Of a stretch of 20,041 nt of DNA, positions 7,214 to 14,887 are shown in pieces. Below the pieces are notes generated by a model that was not told the origin of the DNA, did no database searches, and saw nothing but the letters and a program-made list of their open reading frames with translations. The DNA is from Anaerolinea sp. (GTDB lineage Bacteria; Chloroflexota; Anaerolineae; Anaerolineales; Villigracilaceae). Where the stretch lies: NCBI GenBank assembly GCA_020720965.1, contig DYNS01000010.1, positions 1 through 20,041 of the forward strand, written 5' to 3'. The position numbers and the translations under genes were made by a program. Each line of letters starts with the position of its first letter. The first letter of the stretch is position 1.

Positions 7214-7251
7214 AGTATAAAAATTTGCCAGACCACGCACTACATACTATG
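7214..7251 (-). promoter_or_regulatory. promoter of the C-R operon with a candidate C-box
   Basis: On the minus strand a good -10, TATACT, occupies 7214-7219, placing transcription start only about 10 bases before the regulator ATG, with GGAGG between. No consensus -35 is visible at 16-18 bases upstream, as expected for an activator-dependent promoter. A 9-base palindrome with a central base (CATA-C-TATG on +, 7243-7251) lies near the -35 side and is a candidate operator; a second copy is not obvious. The -10 is seen directly; the operator is a guess. Confidence 0.45.
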
Positions 7252-7278
7252 ATTAGCGCAGTCGAATCGTCCTCGGTT

Positions 7279-7284
7279 TATAAT
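7279..7284 (+). promoter_or_regulatory. candidate -10 (TATAAT) of the GT2 gene
   Basis: A consensus TATAAT on the plus strand, 58 bases before the GT2 start, divergent from the C-R promoter. No clear -35 is visible. If it works, the GT2 gene has its own promoter just outside the R-M island and does not depend on the upstream glycosyltransferase transcript. Confidence 0.45.
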
Positions 7285-7342
7285 GTGCCTCTTTCCGCCT
7301 GCCCCCTGCGGCAGAATTTTTACCCAAAGGCAAAAAACGCAA

Positions 7343-8287
7343 ATGGATGTTTCAATCGTCATTCCCGTTTATAACGAAGAAGAAAGCCTGCCTCACCTGC
7401 ACGCCGCAATTGAGACCGCCCTCGCCGGGCTGACCCGCACCTGGGAGGTGATTTACGTCAACGATGGCAGCCGCGACCAATCCCAGACGGCGCTGGAGAA
7501 ACTGGCAGCCCAAGACCCGGCGCGGGTTTGTGTGGTGGAATTTCGGCGCAATTTTGGGCAAACCACCGCCGTTGCCGCCGGTATAGACCACGCTCGCGGC
7601 GATGTCATTGTCTTTTTAGATGCCGACCTGCAAAACGACCCGGCAGACATCCCCATGATTTTAGACAAACTGGATGAAGGCTACGATGTCGTCTCTGGCT
7701 GGCGCAAGAACCGTGAAGATAACGCCCTCACCCGTAACCTGCCCTCCCACATGGCAAACTGGCTCATTTCCAAAGTCACCGGCGTACACCTGCACGACTA
7801 CGGCTGCACCCTCAAAGCCTATCGCCGCGAGGTGATTACCGGTTTTCGGCTCTACGGCGAGATGCACCGATTCATCCCCGTTTACGCCAACGCCATCGGC
7901 GCAAAAATGCTGGAAGTGCCGGTGCGTCACCATGCCCGGCAGTTTGGCAAAAGCAAATATGGCTTGGAGCGCACCGTCAAGGTCGTGCTGGATTTAATCG
8001 CCGTGCAGTTTCTTACCCGGTACTCTGCCAAGCCCATTTACCTGTTTGGCGGTGGCGGAATTGCCATGTTTGCGGCGGGCTTCGCCGGGTTGCTCTTTTT
8101 AGCGGTTCGCAAGTTAATCATTCAGGTCGATATTCTCACCTCCCCCATATTCATCATCGCCGTTTTACTGGCGCTGATGGGCTTCCAATCCATTCTCATG
8201 GGCTTAATCGCGGAACTTCTCGTCCGCACTTACCACGAATCGCAGCAAAAACCGACCTACACCCTCCGCAAAGTCATTCGGGGTTAG
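7343..8287 (+). CDS. GT2 family polyprenyl-phosphate glycosyltransferase (DPM1/GtrB/ArnC-like)
   Basis: A 314-residue membrane-anchored GT-A glycosyltransferase that would transfer a sugar from a nucleotide-sugar to polyprenyl phosphate on the cytoplasmic face, making the donor used by GT-C enzymes. The N-terminal GT2 domain starts with VSIVIPVYNEEE (3-14), has the nucleotide-binding D41 in VNDGS and the metal-binding DAD at 93-95 in FLDADLQNDP. It is followed by the family motif FGKSKYG (201-207) and QFLTRYSAKP. Two C-terminal transmembrane helices (about 230-256 and 266-292) are typical of GtrB/ArnC-like members. The ATG at 7343 is chosen because the GT2 fold begins at residue 2; an earlier ATG at 7283 falls inside the -10 box. 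Its stop overlaps the convergent transporter stop by 4 bases. The sugar cannot be read; mannose or glucose are the usual possibilities. Confidence 0.9.
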   Translation: MDVSIVIPVYNEEESLPHLHAAIETALAGLTRTWEVIYVNDGSRDQSQTALEKLAAQDPARVCVVEFRRNFGQTTAVAAGIDHARGDVIVFLDADLQNDPADIPMILDKLDEGYDVVSGWRKNREDNALTRNLPSHMANWLISKVTGVHLHDYGCTLKAYRREVITGFRLYGEMHRFIPVYANAIGAKMLEVPVRHHARQFGKSKYGLERTVKVVLDLIAVQFLTRYSAKPIYLFGGGGIAMFAAGFAGLLFLAVRKLIIQVDILTSPIFIIAVLLALMGFQSILMGLIAELLVRTYHESQQKPTYTLRKVIRG

Positions 8288-9201
8288 GCTTCCTCGCCGG
8301 AAAAACGTAGCAGCAGCACCGCCCCCAAAATGAGCAAACTCCCCCATGCCTGCCCGCTCTGAAACCGCTCTGCCAGAAAAAAGTAAGCGATGAGGGCTGT
8401 AAAAGCCGGTTCCAAACTGACGATGAGATTGGCAACGCTGGAGGGCAGGTAGGTCAGGCTGACGTTGTATAAACCAAAACCTAAAAGGGTAGGCAGCAGC
8501 GCCAAAGCCAGCAAAATGCCCCAGGCAGGCAGAGAATTCCCCAGCCAGAGCAGGCTTCCCTTGCCCGGCAGCGGGTAGGGCTGGCTGTTAAACAAGAGCA
8601 GGAAAAACGCCGCAAACCCAAAGGTGAAGAGGAGGGTTGCCCAGGGGTTTAATCCACGCTGAGAGGCAGACCTGCCCAAAATGCTATATACCGCATACAA
8701 AAACCCGGAACCAACCCCGGTCAGGATGCCCGTTAAGTTGGTTTGCCACACTTGGGGCGTTAACGCCTCGGCGACCAGGGCGCAGCCGACCAGGCTGAGA
8801 AATGCCGCCGTTAATTTGAGCGCTCCCAGCCTTTCCTTCAGCAGCCACCAGCCCAACAGAGCGGTGAACCCGCCGGAGGAGTATGCCAGCACAGTGGCAA
8901 CTGCCGCCCCGTTGAGAGAGACCGAAAGAGTCCAGGCGGCGTTAAAAATCGCCAGCACCAGCCCGTACCCGGCAAGGTAAGGCAGGTGTTGGCGAGAAAT
9001 GTTTAACAAGACCGGGCGAAAGAGCGCCAGAGAGAATAAAAGTCCCAGCGCCACGAATAAATCACGCCAGAACGCCAGTACCAGGGCGGGCAGATGGTAG
9101 GTCTGGCTGAGATAACGGATGAAGATGGCAGTGGTGGAGAGGATGAGGGCGCTCAGGAGGGCGATGGTGTACCCGCGTGAGAGGCGTGAAAGGGAGTGCA
9201 T
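8284..9201 (-). CDS. EamA/DMT-superfamily transporter
   Basis: A 305-residue inner-membrane protein with ten predicted transmembrane helices in two EamA repeats, the drug/metabolite transporter plan. Repeat 1 includes TAIFIRYLSQ near the start and the AAWTLSVSLNGAAVATVLAY helix region. Repeat 2 ends with the family-typical helix containing SSVANLIVSLEPAFTALIAY, followed by a FFLAERF loop. Substrate is unknown; members export amino acids, nucleotides or other metabolites. The ATG at 9201 overlaps the upstream gene's TAA by one base (TAATG), so the two are translationally coupled. The open frame continues upstream inside that gene but is not coding there. It is the last gene of the long minus-strand unit, and its stop codon overlaps that of the convergent GT2 gene. 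No terminator hairpin is visible between them. Confidence 0.85.
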   Translation of the reverse strand: MHSLSRLSRGYTIALLSALILSTTAIFIRYLSQTYHLPALVLAFWRDLFVALGLLFSLALFRPVLLNISRQHLPYLAGYGLVLAIFNAAWTLSVSLNGAAVATVLAYSSGGFTALLGWWLLKERLGALKLTAAFLSLVGCALVAEALTPQVWQTNLTGILTGVGSGFLYAVYSILGRSASQRGLNPWATLLFTFGFAAFFLLLFNSQPYPLPGKGSLLWLGNSLPAWGILLALALLPTLLGFGLYNVSLTYLPSSVANLIVSLEPAFTALIAYFFLAERFQSGQAWGSLLILGAVLLLRFSGEEA

Positions 9202-10466
9202 TATTCCGCCGCGCTTATTTCCAGCAATGCCTGGCGCAGTTGTTCCACTTCTTCCAGGGTGTTGTAATGCACCCCGCCGACTCGTACCATGCCGCCGCTT
9301 TCTTCCAGCCCCAGGCGCTCGGTGACGTGAATGGCGTAGTAGTTGCCATCCCAAACGTAAATGCCGCGTTGAGCAAGTTCCTCCGCTACGCGGCGGGGGT
9401 GCAGGTTGCCCAGGCGGAAGGAGTAGGTTGCCACGCGCTGATGCAGTTTGTTGGGGTCGGATTGTCCGTACAGGGTTAGCCCCGGTACGCTTTGCAGGGC
9501 TTGCAGCAGGGCGCGGGAGAGTTCCGATTCGTAGGCGCGGATGGAGCGCATGGCTTTTTTGAGTTCCAGCCTGCGCCCGGTGTAGCCCTCTTCGCTGAGG
9601 GCTTCCATCTGTTCTGCGCCGAATTGGTTGCCCAGCCATTGCAAATATTCCAACGCGCCCAACACACCGGCAATGCCTTCGTGGTTTTGGGTTCCGGTTT
9701 CAAATTTGCCCGGCAGTTGGTTGGTGGCGGGGCGCACTTTGTAGGCAAAAAGCTCTTGCAGCAGGCTTTGCTTGCCGTAGAGAATGCCAACGTGTGGACC
9801 AAAAAATTTGTAAGCGGAGGTGACGAGGAAGTCGCAGTCCAACGCTTGCACGTCTATGGGGGCGTGGGCGGCGTATTGCACCGCGTCCACGTAGGTCAGC
9901 GCCCCGGCTTGGCGTGCCAGGGGTAGGATGCGGCTGAGAGGATTGATGGTGCCGAGGGCGTTAGAGGCGTAGCCGATTGCCAGCAGGCGCGGGCGATTTT
10001 CCAGGGCGAGGCGCAGGCTTTCTTCGTCCAGGCTGCCATCTTCGGGGTGAAAATCCACCCAGCGGATGTTGACTCCCTTTTCTTCTGCTGCCAGCGCCCA
10101 GGGGGAGATGTTGGCATCGTGGTCCAGCCGGGTGAGGACGATTTCTTCGCCTGCCTGCCAGGTGCGTGCCAGTGAGCGGCTGATGTGCAGGGTGAGGCTG
10201 GTCATGTTGTTGCCGAAGATGATTTCCGCGGCGCTGCGGGCGTTGTAAAAATCTGCCATTGCCTGGTGGGCTTCTTCCAAAATGGCATCGGATGCCCGGC
10301 TTGTGGGGAAGGCGCCTTCGTGGTTGGCGTTGTTTTCCAGCAGGTAGCGGGTGAGGCGCTCCAGCGAGGGTTGGGCGATTTGGGTTCCGCCGGGGTTGTC
10401 GAAGAAGGTGGCGGGGCGCTGCAGGGTGGGGAATTGGGCGCGGAGGAGGGGCAGGTTGAGGGTCAT
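9201..10466 (-). CDS. class V aminotransferase, cysteine desulfurase-like (VC1184/TIGR01976-type)
   Basis: PLP enzyme of fold type I, 421 residues. The Schiff-base lysine is K220 in TSAYKFFGPH; the PLP-stacking histidine is H117 in LDHDANI and the pyridine-binding aspartate is D194 in YVDAVQYA, as in SufS/IscS-type enzymes. However, the only cysteine I can find is C211, before the lysine. The region where SufS has its catalytic Cys (RxGxHCAxP) reads MVRVGGVHYNT here. So it is probably not a persulfide-forming cysteine desulfurase, and belongs with the cysteine desulfurase-like subfamily of uncertain reaction. It starts 5 bases after the rpoD stop with no clear ribosome-binding site, and its stop overlaps the transporter start. 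Co-transcription with rpoD is likely; a functional link to it is not evident. Confidence 0.85.
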   Translation of the reverse strand: MTLNLPLLRAQFPTLQRPATFFDNPGGTQIAQPSLERLTRYLLENNANHEGAFPTSRASDAILEEAHQAMADFYNARSAAEIIFGNNMTSLTLHISRSLARTWQAGEEIVLTRLDHDANISPWALAAEEKGVNIRWVDFHPEDGSLDEESLRLALENRPRLLAIGYASNALGTINPLSRILPLARQAGALTYVDAVQYAAHAPIDVQALDCDFLVTSAYKFFGPHVGILYGKQSLLQELFAYKVRPATNQLPGKFETGTQNHEGIAGVLGALEYLQWLGNQFGAEQMEALSEEGYTGRRLELKKAMRSIRAYESELSRALLQALQSVPGLTLYGQSDPNKLHQRVATYSFRLGNLHPRRVAEELAQRGIYVWDGNYYAIHVTERLGLEESGGMVRVGGVHYNTLEEVEQLRQALLEISAAE

Positions 10467-10471
10467 GGGGG

Positions 10472-12001
10472 TTATGCCAGGTAGTCTCTCAGGTTACGGC
10501 TGCGGGTGGGGTGGCGGAGTTTTCTCAGGGCTTTGGCTTCAATTTGGCGGATTCGCTCGCGGGTGACGTTGAAGTAGCGGCTTACTTCTTCCAGGGTGTG
10601 GTCTTTGCCGTCTATCAGCCCAAAGCGCAGTTCCAGCACCTGCCTTTCGCGCTCGGAGAGGGCGGCGAGGGCGTTTTGAACCTGTTCGCGGAGCATTTCG
10701 CGGGCGGCGGCATCCATCGGCTCCAGCGCGTCATCGTCCTGGATGAAATCTCCCAGTTGGGAGGAGTCTTCGTCTCCGACGGGTCCTTCCAGCGAGACGG
10801 GTTCTTCTGCCGAGCGCAGGATTCTATCCACTTTGGCGGTTGCGGTTTCCCAGCGGCGTTGGACGGAGATTTCTGGCTCCACGCCTTCGGCTTTGGCTCG
10901 CAGGATGGCTTGCACGTCTGCGGCGGAGAGGTAGCCTGCCTCGAGGGCGAGTTCATCGGTGTTGGGTTCGCGCCCGTATTGCTGCACCAGGGAGCGTTGG
11001 ACGCGCAGGATGCGGGTGATGGATTCGAACAGGTGGACGGGGATGCGGATGGTGCGGGCTTGCTCGGCGATGGAGCGGTTGATGGATTGGCGAATCCACC
11101 AGGTGGCGTAGGTGCTGAATTTGAAGCCTCGGCGCGGGTCAAATTTGTTGACGGCGCGGAGCAGCCCCAGGTTGCCTTCTTGTATCAGGTCCAGGAATGA
11201 GATTCCTCGCCCCAGGTAGCGCTTGGCTACGCTGACGACCAGGCGCAGGTTGGCGCGGATGAGCGCCTGGTTTGCGTCTTCGGCGCGGAGCTCGATGGTG
11301 CGGGTGTCGAAGCGCAGGTCTTCTTCGGGGGGGAGAGCCTGGTACAGGTCTGATGCGGTGGGGCAGAGAGAGCCGGAGAGGTCGCAATAGTCCGAGAGCC
11401 ATTCGGCGGCGGCGGGGGGCAGGAGGTATAAGCCGAGGAAGAGGTTGAAGGCGTTGGCTGCCAGCCCGTCCCAGAGGGCATCCCGCCCCCAGGAGCCGTT
11501 ATCCAGGTAGGCACGCAGGTAGGAGGGGGTATCGGCATCCCATCCTTGCCGCAGGGACTGCGCTTCTGCCAGCACAAGGCGCATGGGGGGCAGGCTGGTT
11601 TGCAGGCGGGTGGCATCTTCTTCCAGCCGCCTCCAAGCGATGAGGAGCTCGTCTGCAACGGCGCGATATACGCCGGAGAGGGGTGCGCCGGGTTCGCTGC
11701 GCCGCCGAAGGGTTTCAAAGAGCCGCCACGAGTCAATCATGGTGGAGAGGCGGAATTCGCTATCGGCGTGGAGGAGTTTGACCTGCCCAATTTCCCTCAG
11801 GTAGAGACGCACCGGGTCTTCGGAGAGTTCGTCTGATATTCCGATGTGCGAAAAATCCAGCGGGTCTTCCGCTTCGGCGAGTTCTTCCGCGCCCAGGTCC
11901 ATTTCCTCCACTTCGGCGTTTAGGTCTTCGCCGGAAATTTCTCTGGCATCGGGGAGGAGGTCTTTGGGGGTTTTAATGTCGCTTTGGGGTTTTCGGGGCA
12001 T
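10472..12001 (-). CDS. rpoD: primary RNA polymerase sigma factor (sigma-70, RpoD/SigA)
   Basis: Housekeeping sigma factor, 509 residues, directing RNA polymerase to -10/-35 promoters. Region 1.2 is DPVRLYLREIGQVKLLHADS (62-81). After a roughly 150-residue non-conserved spacer, region 2 runs from about 242, with NLRLVVSVAKRYLGRG, LDLIQEGNLGLLRAV and the -10-reading KFSTYATWWIRQSINR (294-309). Region 3 follows, with the near-invariant SLEGPVGDEDSSQLGDFIQ. Region 4 has LSERERQVLELRFGL and the -35-reading helix-turn-helix ending VTRERIRQIEAKALRKLR (479-496). About 25 extra residues (around 372-397) separate the region 3 helix from the EPVSLE segment. The ATG at 12001 is preferred over the GTG at 12007 because GGAG (12007-12010) is ideally spaced for it. 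It overlaps the dnaG 3' end by 29 bases. The acidic N-terminus resembles region 1.1 only loosely. Confidence 0.97.
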   Translation of the reverse strand: MPRKPQSDIKTPKDLLPDAREISGEDLNAEVEEMDLGAEELAEAEDPLDFSHIGISDELSEDPVRLYLREIGQVKLLHADSEFRLSTMIDSWRLFETLRRRSEPGAPLSGVYRAVADELLIAWRRLEEDATRLQTSLPPMRLVLAEAQSLRQGWDADTPSYLRAYLDNGSWGRDALWDGLAANAFNLFLGLYLLPPAAAEWLSDYCDLSGSLCPTASDLYQALPPEEDLRFDTRTIELRAEDANQALIRANLRLVVSVAKRYLGRGISFLDLIQEGNLGLLRAVNKFDPRRGFKFSTYATWWIRQSINRSIAEQARTIRIPVHLFESITRILRVQRSLVQQYGREPNTDELALEAGYLSAADVQAILRAKAEGVEPEISVQRRWETATAKVDRILRSAEEPVSLEGPVGDEDSSQLGDFIQDDDALEPMDAAAREMLREQVQNALAALSERERQVLELRFGLIDGKDHTLEEVSRYFNVTRERIRQIEAKALRKLRHPTRSRNLRDYLA

Positions 12002-13937
12002 TTTCACTCCGGCGGTAATCGCTCATTTTTTGCCTGGCAACATCCAGGTAATTTAGGGAGAGCATGTAACTCTTCATCATTTCCTGGTAGGCGGAGGCGC
12101 GGGTGTCGCCGCTTTCCTGGGCTTCTTGCATCATAAAGCGGAGATGGTTAACTGCCTCGCTGAGGGTGAGCCGCCGCCTTTGCAAAATCATGCGTGTAAT
12201 TTCGTCCAGCAGGCGGTCATCGGGGTCTCTTTTGGGGGTGGGCAGGCGCATCAGCGTCTCGTAGGGGGGCAAAAGGGCTTCGCCCATGCGGGTTTGCACA
12301 AAGAGCGGGGTATCGGTTTCGTCCTGTTCCTGGGCTTGTTGCAGAAGGCGCAAAAAAACCTGATGGTCAGTATACTCGAAATCGGCATCCGAAAGCGGTT
12401 GCAGGCGCGATTCTTGCAAGCGGCGGTCTATTTGCGGCAAAAGGTGAGGGCGGCGCAGCAGATACGCCAGGCAGGTTTGCTCCAGTTGAAAGAGGGGATT
12501 GGCGGCGGGAGCATTCTTCTGCGCCGGTGCGGGGGGCTGTGCCGGGCTTTTTCGGGGGCGAGGGGCGGGCGCGGCTGTTGCCTGTTTGCCGATTAAGGAG
12601 CGTTCATCCACCTTCAGGCGGCGCGCCAGCATCTGCCGGTACGAGTCGCGCTCGACGGGGTTGGGCAGGTCTTCCACCAGGGGCAGCATTTGGGCAACGA
12701 TTTCCGCCTTGGTGCGGTGGTCGTGCAGGTCTTTGCCGGTGAGCAGGGTGTCCAGGACGTGTTCCACAATCGGTTTGGCGTTTTGCATCAGGCTGCGCCA
12801 TTCTTCCGGGTTGCGTGCCACAATTTCGTCCGGGTCCAAGCCATCTGGCAGGCTGGCGACTCGCAGGTCTGCCTGCAGGCGGGCTTCGTGCCTCAGGAGA
12901 CCGCGCGCGTCAAAGCGCAGTTCTTCTTCCCTGTCCAGGGCTTCGCGGGCGGCTTCCAGTCCGCGCAGGATGGCTTTTTGCCCGGCAGCGTCTGGGTCTA
13001 GCGCCAGTACAATTTTGCGGCTAAAGCGTTTGAGCAGGCGCAGCTGTTCTTCGGTCAGCGCCGTGCCCATCGGGGAGAGGACGTTCTCAAAGCCAGCCTG
13101 ATGCAGGGCGATGACATCCAGGTAGCCTTCTACAATGACAACCTGGTCGGCGGCGCGGATGGGTTTGCGGGCGCGGTCTAAGCCGTAGAGGATGCGTCCT
13201 TTGTGGAAGAGCGGGGTTTCGGCGGTGTTGATGAACTTTGCCTGGTCTTTGTTGGGGTCTTCGGGGTGCAGGCGCGCCCCAAAGCCTGCCATGCGCCCGT
13301 TCTCGTCTCGAATGGGAATCATGATTCGGTGACGGAAGCGGTCGTACACCCGGCGAGTTTGTCCGGCTTCGTCACGCACGCTCAGCAGCCCGGCTTCTTG
13401 CAGGTCTTCTTCGGCGTAGCCCCGGCTGCGAAAGTGTTTTAGCAGGGCATCCCATTCGTTGGGAGCGTAGCCCAGCCCAAAGGTTTCTATCGTTTCTGGG
13501 GTCAGTTGGCGTTTTTGACGCAGGTAGGCGAGGGCGGATGCGCCGGAATCGGTTTGGAGGAGTTGATGGCGGTAGAAGAGGGAGGCTTCTTCCAGCAGGG
13601 TTCGCAGGTGTTCGTATTGTTCTTTGGTTTGCGGGGCAAGGGGGTTGCGTTCTTCCAGCGTTACCCCGGCGCGTTGGGCGAGGTGTTCCAGGGCTTCTCT
13701 AAAATCCCAGCCCTGGCGCTTCATCACAAATTTGAAGATGTCTCCGCCCTCGTTGCATTCGCCAAAGCAGCGCCAGGTTCCGGTTTCGGGCCAGATGACG
13801 AAGGCGGGGGTGTGACGGTTGTCGTGGAAGGGGCAAAAGCCGCTGTAACTGCGCCCGCTGCGGCGCAGTTTTACCCCGGCTTCGGCAGCCAGGTCCAAAA
13901 TGTCTACCCGCGATTTGATTTCGTCAATGCTGGACAT
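11973..13937 (-). CDS. dnaG: DNA primase
   Basis: Synthesises RNA primers at the replication fork, acting with the DnaB helicase; 654 residues. The N-terminal CHC2 zinc finger shows C35, H38 (CPFH), C57 and C61 (CFGEC). The catalytic Toprim core has VVIVEGYLDVIA with E270 and D274, and the metal-binding ALDPDAAG with D314 and D316. A Pro/Ala-rich linker around residues 490-520 leads to a helical C-terminal domain, the position of the DnaB-interaction domain. The ATG at 13937 is chosen because the conserved SSIDEIKSRVDI begins there; the earlier in-frame start would add an unrelated proline-rich stretch lying in the manA 3' end. No good ribosome-binding site is seen; with the manA stop only 10 bases away, coupling is likely. 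The dnaG-rpoD pairing is the core of the classical macromolecular-synthesis operon, here without rpsU. Confidence 0.97.
   Translation of the reverse strand: MSSIDEIKSRVDILDLAAEAGVKLRRSGRSYSGFCPFHDNRHTPAFVIWPETGTWRCFGECNEGGDIFKFVMKRQGWDFREALEHLAQRAGVTLEERNPLAPQTKEQYEHLRTLLEEASLFYRHQLLQTDSGASALAYLRQKRQLTPETIETFGLGYAPNEWDALLKHFRSRGYAEEDLQEAGLLSVRDEAGQTRRVYDRFRHRIMIPIRDENGRMAGFGARLHPEDPNKDQAKFINTAETPLFHKGRILYGLDRARKPIRAADQVVIVEGYLDVIALHQAGFENVLSPMGTALTEEQLRLLKRFSRKIVLALDPDAAGQKAILRGLEAAREALDREEELRFDARGLLRHEARLQADLRVASLPDGLDPDEIVARNPEEWRSLMQNAKPIVEHVLDTLLTGKDLHDHRTKAEIVAQMLPLVEDLPNPVERDSYRQMLARRLKVDERSLIGKQATAAPAPRPRKSPAQPPAPAQKNAPAANPLFQLEQTCLAYLLRRPHLLPQIDRRLQESRLQPLSDADFEYTDHQVFLRLLQQAQEQDETDTPLFVQTRMGEALLPPYETLMRLPTPKRDPDDRLLDEITRMILQRRRLTLSEAVNHLRFMMQEAQESGDTRASAYQEMMKSYMLSLNYLDVARQKMSDYRRSENAPKTPKRH
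12007..12010 (-). promoter_or_regulatory. ribosome-binding site deciding the rpoD start
   Basis: Minus-strand GGAG followed by TGAAA and then the ATG at 12001. The spacing rules out the in-frame GTG at 12007, which would overlap this site. The same GGAGTGAAAATG arrangement precedes glpX. Confidence 0.7.
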
Positions 13938-13947
13938 GGTTGGGGGC

Positions 13948-14880
13948 TTAGGCGGCGGAGGCGCAAAGGATGGAGAAGTCGCCTTCCAGGCGGTATGCGC
14001 CTGTTTCGGCTGGCACAAGCAGGGATTGGAAGCGGCTGAGATTTACACTCTGCCCGGCGGCGTAGACTTGCGCCTCGCCGCGTGTAACCGTAAGGGCGTG
14101 GAATCCGCGCCCGGCGGTGTTGCGCTCCTGAGGGGTGGAGAGCAGCGACAGGTCAAAATAGGGGCTGCGGAGCAGTTCTTCCCCGCTGCCGGGGCGCAGA
14201 ATTTCGCCCTGGGCTTGCGGGTCGGTGACGGCGATGGATTTTTCCACATGCAGCACGCGCCCATCGCTTTGGGGGCGGTTCCAGTCGAAGACTCTGTAGG
14301 TTAAATCGGAGGTTTGTTGGACTTCGTACACCAGCAAGCCCGGACCCAGGGCATGAATGGTCCCGGCAGGCATGTAGATGGTGTCTCCGGCTTGGGGGAA
14401 GTGCCTTTGCACCAGGGGCAGAATGGCTTCGGTGCCGATGGCGGCGCGTAGGGCTTGGGGCGAGGTTCCGGGTTCAATTCCGGCAATCAGTTCCGCCTGT
14501 GGTTCGGCTGCCAAAATGTGCCAGGCTTCGGTTTTTCCCATAAAGCCTTCGCCTTCCAGGGCGCGGGCTTGGGCATCGTTGGGGTGGACCTGCAAAGAAA
14601 GCCAGCGGGCGCAATCTAACAGTTTGATGAGCAGAGGAAAGTGCCCGGCGGGGCGGTCTTCTCCCAGGATTTGGCGGGGGTAGGCTTGGGTTAACTCTGC
14701 CAGGGTTGCGCCGGAAAATTCGCCGCCGCGCACCGTGTTTTGCTCGTAAATTGCCCAAATTTCGGCAATGGGCTGGTCTGCCTGCTCTGGGGGCAGGTTT
14801 GCCACCTCCGCCAGGGCGCGTCCGCCCCAAACGTAGTGACGCACGGCAGGGAGAAAGGAAAGTAAGGGAAGTTGAGGCAT
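13948..14880 (-). CDS. manA: mannose-6-phosphate isomerase, class I (short form)
   Basis: Zinc enzyme interconverting fructose-6-phosphate and mannose-6-phosphate, the entry to GDP-mannose; 310 residues, the short Bacillus-like form. Zinc ligands of the cupin are visible: Q97 and H99 in LSLQVHPND, E118 in GKTEAWHIL and H176 in PAGTIHALGPG. The following VQQTSDLTYRVFDW is the family's active-site strand. AGGAG (14885-14889) is 4 bases before the ATG at 14880 and overlaps the stop codon of the preceding cytochrome gene; in-frame codons further upstream are antisense to nothing useful and lie inside that gene. It is separated from dnaG by 10 bases. With gmd and the GT2 enzyme in the same window, it suggests active mannose-nucleotide metabolism. 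ManB/ManC partners are not present here. Confidence 0.93.
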   Translation of the reverse strand: MPQLPLLSFLPAVRHYVWGGRALAEVANLPPEQADQPIAEIWAIYEQNTVRGGEFSGATLAELTQAYPRQILGEDRPAGHFPLLIKLLDCARWLSLQVHPNDAQARALEGEGFMGKTEAWHILAAEPQAELIAGIEPGTSPQALRAAIGTEAILPLVQRHFPQAGDTIYMPAGTIHALGPGLLVYEVQQTSDLTYRVFDWNRPQSDGRVLHVEKSIAVTDPQAQGEILRPGSGEELLRSPYFDLSLLSTPQERNTAGRGFHALTVTRGEAQVYAAGQSVNLSRFQSLLVPAETGAYRLEGDFSILCASAA

Positions 14881-14887
14881 GAGGCTC

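Noticed and set aside
6967..7236. The regulator plus nuclease as a toxin-antitoxin pair
   Set aside because: The nuclease is a full ribbon/beta-beta-alpha-Me enzyme, not a small RNase or kinase toxin, and a DNA methyltransferase is directly adjacent.
7291..7316. CTGCC...GGCAG hairpin before the GT2 gene as a riboswitch or terminator
   Set aside because: The stem is only 5 bp, with no T-run and no recognisable aptamer.
9201..10466. Naming the PLP enzyme sufS or iscS
   Set aside because: The catalytic cysteine motif is absent and no Fe-S assembly genes are adjacent.
10511..11200. Long plus-strand open frames opposite rpoD and dnaG (also 12499-13101)
   Set aside because: They are antisense to highly conserved motifs of rpoD/dnaG and have low-complexity Gly/Phe/Val or Arg/Ser composition.
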